Shown here: positions 1-5,496 of the stretch, piece after piece
Position numbering within the stretch: position 1 is the stretch's first letter
Layout: the number at the start of each line of letters is the position of its first letter
NCBI GenBank assembly: GCA_023392115.1
Contig: JAEVZT010000040.1
Span: 1 to 5,708, forward strand
Length of the DNA stretch: 5,708 bases
Reading direction: 5' to 3'
Origin: Chloroflexota bacterium
GTDB taxonomy: Bacteria; Chloroflexota; Anaerolineae; Aggregatilineales; Phototrophicaceae
Made by a program: the position numbers and the translations under genes
The notes under the pieces: generated by a model
Told to the model about the DNA's origin: nothing
Databases searched by the model: none
What the model saw: the letters and a program-made list of their open reading frames with translations, nothing else

Positions 1-697
1 GGTTGAGGTGCGCCCGTATCCCGTGCTCATACGGGTCAGCCTGAACGACAGCCACCTTGACCTGCACCGCCCGTCCGACGATCGCGCGGACATGCTGGCG
101 GTAGTCGGGCGCGAGGTCGAGCAGCGCCGGATCGGCGAGCAGCCCGTGCTTGATGACTTCCGCCATGCCGCAGCGCCACTCGCGTTCGGGCAGCGTTTCC
201 AGCACGTCGACGTCGATGATCACCCATTCCGGCTGTTTGAACGCGCCGACGAGGTTCTTGCCCTGCGTCAGATCGACGCCGACCTTGCCGCCGACACTCG
301 AATCGACCATCGCCAGCAGGCTTGTCGGAATTTGTACGAACGGGATGCCGCGCATGTAGGTTGCCGCCGCGAACCCCGCCGTGTCCCCAAGCACGCCGCC
401 GCCGAGGGCGATGGCGACCGAATGGCGGTCGATCCCCGCCGAAACCAGATCGGCGTACAGCCCCGCCACCGTGTCGAGCGTCTTGTACTGCTCGCCATCG
501 GGCACGGTGATTAGCGCGGCGTCCGGCAGCGACCGGGCAAGCGCATCGCCGTACAGCGGCGCGAGCGTCGTATTCGTGATCACCGCCGCGCGCCGGTCAA
601 GCTTGTAGACGGCGGGGTCGAGGGAACGGAGCAAGCCGCCTCCGATGGTGATCGGGTACGCGCCTTCCGGCGTCGTGACGTCTATTTGCTGCGCCAT
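1..697 (-). CDS. aroB: 3-dehydroquinate synthase, N-terminal 232 residues (runs off left edge)
   Basis: Converts DAHP to 3-dehydroquinate, the second shikimate pathway step; a cytosolic NAD+ and divalent-metal dependent enzyme. I translated the frame by hand from ATG at 697 and it stays open to base 1. Visible family blocks are PDGEQYKTL (66-74), the glycine-rich NAD loop GGGVLGD (99-105), PTSLLAMVDSSVGGK (124-138), KNLVGAF (147-153), GMAEVIKHG (177-185, with metal ligand Glu180) and the start of the E-x-G-x-R-x-x-LN active-site block (224-232). The two metal-binding histidines should follow beyond the edge. The family is usually about 350-370 residues, so roughly a third is missing. The start overlaps the end of aroK by 16 nt; AGGAG at 709-713, 11 nt upstream, supports this ATG. 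No frameshift is seen. The identification is secure. Confidence 0.96.
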   Translation of the reverse strand, partial: MAQQIDVTTPEGAYPITIGGGLLRSLDPAVYKLDRRAAVITNTTLAPLYGDALARSLPDAALITVPDGEQYKTLDTVAGLYADLVSAGIDRHSVAIALGGGVLGDTAGFAAATYMRGIPFVQIPTSLLAMVDSSVGGKVGVDLTQGKNLVGAFKQPEWVIIDVDVLETLPEREWRCGMAEVIKHGLLADPALLDLAPDYRQHVRAIVGRAVQVKVAVVQADPYEHGIRAHLN

Positions 698-1200
698 CGG
701 GCGATGATCTCCTGTGCGACCTGATCGGGCGTCTTTTCCATCGTATCGATGTGGTTGGGGATGGCGGCGTAGGCGTCGCGGCGCTTCTCGAACAACTCCA
801 GCCAGTTGGACGCGAGCGGTCGCCCGCGTTCGCGCGACAGCCGCGCGCCGATCACCTGCGGCGGCGCGTTCAGGCAGACGACGAACGCCGTCCGCAGCAG
901 CAGATCGCGGTTTTCGGGGATGACGAGCATCCCGCCGCCGGTGGCGATCACCAAGCCGCGCTGTTCGGCGAGTTCGCGCACCAGATCGCGCTCCATCTGC
1001 CGGAACGCCGCTTCACCATCCTGTGCGAAGATGTCGGCGATCGGCTTACCCGCCCGCTTTATGATCTCGGCGTCGGTGTCGACAAACGGGCGGTCGAGCA
1101 GCGCCGCCAAGCGCCTGCCAACCGTCGTCTTGCCGGTCGCCATGAAGCCGGTGATGACGAGATTGCAGTCTTCAGGGGTAGCCAAAACGCCACTCGACAT
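682..1200 (-). CDS. aroK: Shikimate kinase
   Basis: Phosphorylates shikimate to shikimate-3-phosphate with ATP in the cytosol. The 172-residue product has the usual length for a single-domain shikimate kinase of the P-loop NMP-kinase fold. Walker A is GFMATGKTT (18-26). The shikimate-binding aspartate lies in DTD (41-43), the shikimate-binding arginine is in FRQME (Arg67), GGG is at 88-90, the LID arginine is in RPL (127-129), and RRDAY (140-144) is the C-terminal arginine motif. The ATG at 1200 lies 29 nt inside the end of aroC, and no strong Shine-Dalgarno precedes it, so translation probably depends on coupling to aroC. A TTG at 1185 is a possible alternative start, still upstream of the P-loop. 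The 3' end overlaps aroB by 16 nt. aroK and aroL cannot be told apart from sequence; aroK is the usual name. Confidence 0.96.
   Translation of the reverse strand: MSSGVLATPEDCNLVITGFMATGKTTVGRRLAALLDRPFVDTDAEIIKRAGKPIADIFAQDGEAAFRQMERDLVRELAEQRGLVIATGGGMLVIPENRDLLLRTAFVVCLNAPPQVIGARLSRERGRPLASNWLELFEKRRDAYAAIPNHIDTMEKTPDQVAQEIIARWRSK
709..713 (-). promoter_or_regulatory. Ribosome binding site of aroB
   Basis: AGGAG on the minus strand, 11 nt before the aroB ATG and inside the aroK coding region. The spacing is slightly long, but it is the best match near this start and supports ATG at 697. Confidence 0.55.
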
Positions 1201-2347
1201 TGTTCATCGGCAGGTCGGACAGGCGCGCGCGCCGCAGCGTTTCAAAGCGCGGGCGCATCTCGTCGATGCTGTCGCCGCCGATCTTCTCCATCAGCACGTC
1301 GGCGATCACCAGCGCCATCATCGCTTCAAGGATCGGGACGGCGCGCGGGACGGCGCAGAAATCGCTGCGCTCGTAGGTCGTCTGCTCCGGCTCGCCGGTT
1401 GCCAGATTGACCGAGCCGAGCGCCTTCATGACCGTCGAAATCGGCTTCATGGCGACGCGGGCGACGATCGGCTCGCCGGTCGTGATGCCGCCTTCCAGCC
1501 CGCCGGCGCGGTTCGACGGGCGGCGCAGCTCGCCGTCGCCGTCGAGCACGATCTCGTCGTGAACTTCCGATCCGCGCTTGCCGGCGTTCTCGAACGCCGT
1601 GCCGATCTCCGCGCCTTTCATGGCGTGGACGCTGACCATTGCCGCGACAATCCGCCCATCAAGGCGGCGGTCGTAGTGGACGTGCGATCCCAAACCGGGC
1701 GGCACGTTGAGCGCCGCGACCTCGATCACCCCGCCGAGCGTGTCCTTGTCGATCTTCACCTGCCGAATTTCCTCGTGCATCCGCGCCGCCGCGTCGGGAT
1801 TTGGACAGCGCACGTCGTTCGCTTCGGCGTCGGCGAAACGCTGCTCGTATGGGATCGCCGGATCGATCTGCGCGACAACGCCTCCGATCTGCATGACGTA
1901 GCCGCCGACAGCGATCCCGAACTCCGCCAGCAGCGCCTTGCAGATCGCGCCGACGGCGACGCGCATCGTCGTCTCGCGGGCGCTGGCGCGTTCGAGCGCG
2001 ACGCGCAGGTCGCGGTAGCCGTACTTGATCGCGCCGGTGAGATCGGCGTGACCGGGGCGCGGTGTGGTCATCGGCGCGATATCCTTCTCACGCCAGTTCT
2101 TGAAGTCGCGGTTTTCAACCCACATGGCGATCGGCGCGCCGGTGGTAACGCCCGCCGCCACGCCCGACGTGATGTGAATCTCGTCGCGCTCGATGTTCAT
2201 CCGCCCGCCCGATCCGTAACCGGTCTGGCGGCGGGCAAGCTCGTTGTTGATCGCGTCGACGGTCAGCGGCAGCCCGGCGGGAATCCCCTCAAGAATCGCC
2301 GTCAGCGACGGACCATGTGACTCGCCTGCGGTGAGAAAACGTAGCAT
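1172..2347 (-). CDS. aroC: Chorismate synthase
   Basis: Converts EPSP to chorismate with reduced FMN, the last common step for aromatic compounds. The 391-residue product starts MLRFLTAGESHGP, which holds the family GESHG signature (8-12) with His11. Further conserved blocks are RRQTGYGSGGRM (39-50), ENRDFKNW (78-85), RPGHADL (97-103, active-site His100), ERASARET (119-126) and a C-terminal GGDS element. Length and the GYGxGGRM form resemble the longer chorismate synthases of Gram-positive and deep-branching bacteria rather than the enterobacterial form. I chose ATG 2347 because the family signature begins there and GGAG sits 6 nt upstream. The frame stays open to 2455, but the extra 36 codons are coded by the heptamer repeat array and are not conserved family sequence. 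The 3' end overlaps aroK by 29 nt. Confidence 0.97.
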   Translation of the reverse strand: MLRFLTAGESHGPSLTAILEGIPAGLPLTVDAINNELARRQTGYGSGGRMNIERDEIHITSGVAAGVTTGAPIAMWVENRDFKNWREKDIAPMTTPRPGHADLTGAIKYGYRDLRVALERASARETTMRVAVGAICKALLAEFGIAVGGYVMQIGGVVAQIDPAIPYEQRFADAEANDVRCPNPDAAARMHEEIRQVKIDKDTLGGVIEVAALNVPPGLGSHVHYDRRLDGRIVAAMVSVHAMKGAEIGTAFENAGKRGSEVHDEIVLDGDGELRRPSNRAGGLEGGITTGEPIVARVAMKPISTVMKALGSVNLATGEPEQTTYERSDFCAVPRAVPILEAMMALVIADVLMEKIGGDSIDEMRPRFETLRRARLSDLPMNNVEWRFGYP

Positions 2348-2353
2348 GAAAAG

Positions 2354-2357
2354 CTCC
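2354..2357 (-). promoter_or_regulatory. Ribosome binding site of aroC
   Basis: GGAG on the minus strand, 6 nt before ATG 2347 and directly after a run of six U in the mRNA (2358-2363). It fixes the aroC start and rejects the upstream in-frame ATG at 2455. It is the clearest Shine-Dalgarno in the window, as expected for the one gene here that is not overlapped by its upstream neighbour. Confidence 0.75.
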
Positions 2358-2507
2358 AAAAAATCACTGAGTGATGAGTGATGAGTTTCAAGTGATGAGT
2401 GATGAGTATCGAGTAATGAGGAGGGAGCATTTCTCTCAGACTCATTGCTTTCCATTCACCACTCATTACTTCTTGCTCATTACTTTCCGCTCATCACTCA
2501 TTACTCA
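2358..2507 (-). terminator. Candidate hairpin with U-tract (attenuator-like) upstream of aroC
   Basis: In the mRNA the two repeat arms can pair. The outer stem joins 2490-2507 to 2368-2385, with 17 of 18 positions complementary. An inner stem joins 2462-2470 to 2412-2420 with 9 of 9. Four nt after the outer stem comes U6 (2358-2363). A smaller alternative, AUCAC-UCA-GUGAU (2363-2375), directly abuts the U run. This has the outline of an intrinsic terminator, but the stem is AT-rich and the genes downstream belong to the same pathway, so partial attenuation or plain read-through is as likely. Function is inferred. Confidence 0.3.
2369..2420 (+). repeat. Heptamer repeat array, arm A (GAGTGAT units)
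   Basis: On the plus strand a unit of consensus GAGTGAT recurs every 7 nt at 2369, 2376, 2383, 2390, 2397, 2404, 2411 and 2418 (last unit partial). Variants are GAGTTTC, AAGTGAT, GAGTATC and GAGTAAT. A 17-nt exact direct repeat, agtgatgagtgatgagt, occurs at 2370-2386 and 2391-2407, offset 21 nt (three units). The arm is non-coding between aroE and aroC and is much lower in GC than the genes around it. The layout resembles the short tandemly repeated heptanucleotides described in cyanobacteria, but family membership is not shown. Confidence 0.85.
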
Positions 2508-2517
2508 TCACTTCTCT
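2441..2517 (-). repeat. Heptamer repeat array, arm B (inverted orientation)
   Basis: The same heptamer appears in the opposite orientation. On the plus strand, units start at 2441, 2448, 2455, 2462, 2469, 2476, 2483, 2490, 2497, 2504 and 2511. The best matches are CTCATTA and CTCATCA (at 2441, 2462, 2476, 2490, 2497, 2504); the units between them are degraded to CTTTCCA, CTTCTTG or CTTTCCG but hold the 7-nt register. This arm faces arm A across a gap of about 20 nt (2421-2440). Its right part overlaps the aroE 3' end (stop codon at 2494-2496), so it is partly coding. The 60 nt at 2461-2520 are 38% GC, far below the flanking genes. Confidence 0.83.
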
Positions 2518-3306
2518 TACTGCCCCAAACATCACCTCGATCGGCGGTTCGACGCCTGTCCACAGGCGGAAGGCTGCCGCGCCCTGCCGGACGAGCATCC
2601 CCAGCCCGCCGATCGCTGTGCCGCCCGCCGCTTCAATCTGCGTCATCAGGCGCGTCTTCGCCGGACGGTAGATCATGTCGTAAAGCGTGATCCCTGCGGG
2701 GATCGGCGCGTCATCGGGCAGCGGCGAGTTATCCACTTTCGGGTACAGACCGGCGGACGTGCAGTTGACGATCAGCGCCGCGCCGCGTTTGAGCGCCTCG
2801 TCGGCGGATAGAATCGCGCCCTCGACGCCGAGCGAGTCGAGCATCGCCGACGCGTTCTCAGGCGTGCGGTTGACGACGATGATCCGCGCCCCGCCCTTCG
2901 CCAAGCCATAGACGGCCGCCCGCGCCGCGCCGCCCGCGCCGAGGACGATGGCGCGCTCGCCGCCCACGTCGATCCCATGCGCCGCGAGGTCGTCCATGAA
3001 GCCGATCATGTCGGTGTTCGTGCCGACATTCGTCCGAAAGTCGATCGTGTTGACAGCGCCGATCCGCTGCGCCAGCTCATCAGGTTTGACGAACGGCATG
3101 ACCGCCTGCTTGTGCGGGACGGTCACGTTCAGCCCGACGTAGCCGTGATCGCGCAGTTCGCGCAGGCTCAGGCGGACAATATCGGGCGGGATAGCGATCT
3201 TATCGTAGAACCAGTCGGTCAAGCCGAGCGCGGCGAACGCGGCGTTGTGCATCGCCGGACCGAGGCTGTGTTCAACCGGAAAGCCGATGACGCCGACCTT
3301 GTTCAT
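2494..3306 (-). CDS. aroE: Shikimate dehydrogenase (NADP+)
   Basis: Reduces 3-dehydroshikimate to shikimate with NADPH. The 270-residue product has the normal family length and two-domain order. The substrate domain has PVEHSLGPAMHN (10-21), NVTVPHK (60-66) with catalytic Lys66, and NTD (97-99) with catalytic Asp99. The Rossmann part has GAGGAAR (123-129) and NRT (146-148), the latter typical of NADP(H) preference. NCTSAG (181-186) and GMLVRQ (236-241) complete the pattern. In the substrate loop the second of the two serines seen in the E. coli enzyme (HSxS) is Gly16. I chose ATG 3306 because it forms an ATGA overlap with the aroA stop and opens the conserved N-terminus; the open frame up to 3387 lies within aroA. 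The last residues (about 265-270) and the stop are encoded in heptamer repeat arm B. Confidence 0.96.
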   Translation of the reverse strand: MNKVGVIGFPVEHSLGPAMHNAAFAALGLTDWFYDKIAIPPDIVRLSLRELRDHGYVGLNVTVPHKQAVMPFVKPDELAQRIGAVNTIDFRTNVGTNTDMIGFMDDLAAHGIDVGGERAIVLGAGGAARAAVYGLAKGGARIIVVNRTPENASAMLDSLGVEGAILSADEALKRGAALIVNCTSAGLYPKVDNSPLPDDAPIPAGITLYDMIYRPAKTRLMTQIEAAGGTAIGGLGMLVRQGAAAFRLWTGVEPPIEVMFGAVREVMSNE

Positions 3307-4610
3307 ACGCTCAACACCTGTACCGTGACATCCGCGCCGAGCGCCGACAGCGTTTCGGCGTAGCCGGGAAACGAATCCGCCGCGCATTCGGCGTCCAGAA
3401 CGGTGGTCGTCCCTTCGGCGATCAATCCGGCGGCGACGAGGCTCATGGCGATGCGGTGATCGTCGTGCCCCTCGACCTGCGCGCCGGTCAGCTTCTGGTG
3501 TCCCGTCAGGGAAAACCCATCTTCAGTCTCATGAATCTCCGCGCCGAGTTTCCGCAGCTCGGCGGTCATCACCGCAAGGCGATCGGTTTCCTTGACTCGC
3601 AGCTCGCCCGCGTCGCGGACGCGCGTTTCGCCTTCCGCCGCCAGCGCCGCGATCATGAAGATCGGGAACTCGTCGATCATGCGGACAACCGTGTCGCCGC
3701 CGATCTCGATCCCCTTGAGCGCCGAATGCCGTGCCTCGACTACCCCAACCGGATCGCCGGCTTCGACACCGGTTTCGGTGATCGTGATGTCCGCGCCCAT
3801 CGCCTTGAGGGCGTCGAACAAGCCGGTGCGTGTCGGGTTGAGGTTGACGTTCGTCAGCGTGATCGCGCTGTCGGGCACGACCAGCGCCGCGACGAGCGGG
3901 AATGCCGCCGACGACGCATCGCCCGGCACGGTGAAATCCATCGCCCGCAGCGTCGCCCCCGGCTTAACGATCACCGTGTTACCGTCGACGGTCAGGTCTG
4001 CGCCCATTGCCGACAGCATCCGTTCGGTATGGTCGCGCGCCGACCCCGGCTGAACCACCACAGTTTCGCGGTCGGCGAACAGCGCCGCCAGCAGCACCGC
4101 GCTTTTGACCTGCGCGCTGGCGACCGGCATTGTGTATTGGATCCCGCGCAGCGCGGCGGGTTGGACGCGCAGCGGCGCGTAACCGTTCGTCCCTTCGATG
4201 TTCGCGCCCATCAGCCGCAGCGGCTGAATCACGCGGTTCATCGGGCGGCGTCGTAACTGCTCGCTTCCGTCGAGGATGCTCGGAAACGGCTGCCCGACCA
4301 TGATCCCCGCCAGCAGGCGAATCCCTGTTCCGGCGTTGTCGAGGTACAGCGCCGCGTCAGGTGGGCGCAGTTCGCCGCCGTGAACCGTCAGATCGCTCGC
4401 GCCGTGGCGATCCACCTGCACGCCGAGCGCGCGGATCGCGCCGAGCGAGGCTTCGGTATCGCCGGCGGGCAGCCAGCCACGCACCCGCGTGATCCCCTGT
4501 GCCAGCGCGCCGAACATCACCGCGCGGTGCGAAATCGACTTGTCGCCGGGAACGCTGACGCTGCCGCGCAGCGCCTTCCCCGGCTGAACGACGAAACAAT
4601 CATTTGCCAT
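3303..4610 (-). CDS. aroA: EPSP synthase (3-phosphoshikimate 1-carboxyvinyltransferase)
   Basis: Transfers the enolpyruvyl group of PEP to shikimate-3-phosphate, giving EPSP; this is the enzyme inhibited by glyphosate. The product is 435 residues, normal for the family. Key blocks are GDKSISHR (22-29), LDNAGTGIRLLAG (90-102), LRRRPMNR (119-126), SAQVKS (165-170), RDHTE (192-196), GDASSA (230-235), NPTRTG (258-263), IDEFP (312-316, Asp313), LRVKETDR (337-344, Glu341) and DHRIAM (384-389, Arg386). GDKS, SAQVK, RDHTE and NPTR match the motifs used to define class II (CP4-like) enzymes. Position 94 is Gly, where CP4 has the Ala linked to tolerance. ATG 4610 is supported by the conserved N-terminus and by GAGG 9 nt upstream. 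The gene overlaps tyrA by 11 nt and aroE by 4 nt. Confidence 0.97.
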   Translation of the reverse strand: MANDCFVVQPGKALRGSVSVPGDKSISHRAVMFGALAQGITRVRGWLPAGDTEASLGAIRALGVQVDRHGASDLTVHGGELRPPDAALYLDNAGTGIRLLAGIMVGQPFPSILDGSEQLRRRPMNRVIQPLRLMGANIEGTNGYAPLRVQPAALRGIQYTMPVASAQVKSAVLLAALFADRETVVVQPGSARDHTERMLSAMGADLTVDGNTVIVKPGATLRAMDFTVPGDASSAAFPLVAALVVPDSAITLTNVNLNPTRTGLFDALKAMGADITITETGVEAGDPVGVVEARHSALKGIEIGGDTVVRMIDEFPIFMIAALAAEGETRVRDAGELRVKETDRLAVMTAELRKLGAEIHETEDGFSLTGHQKLTGAQVEGHDDHRIAMSLVAAGLIAEGTTTVLDAECAADSFPGYAETLSALGADVTVQVLSV

Positions 4611-5496
4611 TCTTAGCCGCCTCAAGCTGCTGAATCCATCCCAAGCGCGCCTCCCTGCTCGGTCGCAGCAGTTCGGCGAGTTTACCATCATCACGTGAAA
4701 TCAACATCGCTTCGATCATCGCCAGCTGCATCCTGAACAGCGCCAGCATCTTCGCCACCGCCTGCGTGTTGGTGTTGAGGATGTCGCCCATCATGTTGAT
4801 GTCCTGCGCCGCCAGCCGCGACATATCGCGGAAGCCGCCAGCCGCCAGCCGCCACACGGCATCATCTTCGCGCCCTTCGGCGGCGACCGTCGCCACCAGC
4901 GCCGCGCTCAACAAGTAAGGGAGATGGCTGATTGCCGCGACGACGTGATCGTGCCGCGTCGCTTCCATTTCAATCGGCACCGCGCCGAGCGCCTCCACCA
5001 GCGACAGCGCCCTGTCGCGCGCCGCCGGTGTCGTCCGCCGTGACGGGCAGAGGACGAAAGGGCGCTCGCGGTACAGGAGCGCGTCGCTCGCCTCGATCCC
5101 GCTTGACTCTTTGCCCGTCATCGGGTGCCCGCCGACCGCCTGAATGCCGATCGGCAGGTTGCCCATCGCGTTACAGATGTCCGCCTTGGTGCTGCCGATG
5201 TCGACGAGCAGCGTGTTCGAGCGCAGGTACGAGCCGATCCGTCCGGTGATCATCTTGATGATCGCGCGGACGGGCGCGGCAAGGATCACGACGTCGGCTT
5301 CCGACACGCCCGCCTTGAGGTCATCCGTCCCGTGATCGATAATGCCGCGCTCGCAGGCGTAGGTGAGCGTATCGGGATCGGAGTCGACGCCGGTGATCTG
5401 TTCCGCTCGATCGCGCAGCGCCAGCGCCATTGATCCGCCCATCAAGCCCAAGCCGACCACCGCCAGATGGCGGGCGCGAAAGCCGCCGGCGGTCAT
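4600..5496 (-). CDS. tyrA: Prephenate dehydrogenase (TyrA family)
   Basis: Oxidative decarboxylation of prephenate to 4-hydroxyphenylpyruvate (or of arogenate to tyrosine) on the tyrosine branch. The 298-residue product begins with a Rossmann NAD(P) loop, VVGLGLMGGS (13-22), followed by the acidic GVDSD (36-40), which suggests NAD. Conserved features are VDIGSTK (98-104), GGHPMTG (122-128) with catalytic His124, SHLPYLLSA (190-198) and GFRDMSRLA (221-229), whose arginines are substrate-binding in relatives. The protein ends soon after the helical dimerisation domain, with no C-terminal ACT domain and no fused chorismate mutase. The ATG forms an ATGA overlap with the DAHP synthase stop. Prephenate versus arogenate preference cannot be read from the sequence with confidence. 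Confidence 0.93.
   Translation of the reverse strand: MTAGGFRARHLAVVGLGLMGGSMALALRDRAEQITGVDSDPDTLTYACERGIIDHGTDDLKAGVSEADVVILAAPVRAIIKMITGRIGSYLRSNTLLVDIGSTKADICNAMGNLPIGIQAVGGHPMTGKESSGIEASDALLYRERPFVLCPSRRTTPAARDRALSLVEALGAVPIEMEATRHDHVVAAISHLPYLLSAALVATVAAEGREDDAVWRLAAGGFRDMSRLAAQDINMMGDILNTNTQAVAKMLALFRMQLAMIEAMLISRDDGKLAELLRPSREARLGWIQQLEAAKNGK
4620..4623 (-). promoter_or_regulatory. Ribosome binding site of aroA
   Basis: GAGG on the minus strand, 9 nt before ATG 4610 and inside the last codons of tyrA. It supports this start over the in-frame codons further upstream, which lie within tyrA. Confidence 0.5.

Noticed and set aside
806..2320. A 504-codon open frame on the plus strand
   Set aside because: It lies antisense to aroC and aroK, both of which carry full sets of family motifs. 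Its arginine- and aspartate-rich translation is what the complement of high-GC genes gives, with no recognisable domain.
2348..2493. Small RNA or promoter for aroC in the gap
   Set aside because: I found no convincing -35/-10 pair on the minus strand; the AT-richness is fully accounted for by the heptamer units.
2369..2517. CRISPR array
   Set aside because: The units are 7 nt with no unique spacers of 30 nt or so, the two halves face each other, and no cas gene is nearby.
2371..2811. Plus-strand open frame starting in the heptamer array
   Set aside because: The first part is repeat-encoded and the rest is antisense to aroE; no family features and no ribosome binding site.
3307..3387. Longer aroE start at 3387
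   Set aside because: The extra 27 residues are an arginine-rich out-of-frame reading of aroA; ATG 3306 gives the ATGA overlap and the conserved VGVIGFPVEHS start.
4611..4694. Longer aroA start at 4694
   Set aside because: The extra 28 residues lie inside tyrA and do not resemble EPSP synthase; ATG 4610 has the conserved N-terminus and a GAGG box.
4834..4854. Triple gccgcca/gccagcc tandem inside tyrA
   Set aside because: It encodes the conserved WRLAAGGFRD stretch and is explained by alanine/glycine codons in a GC-rich gene.
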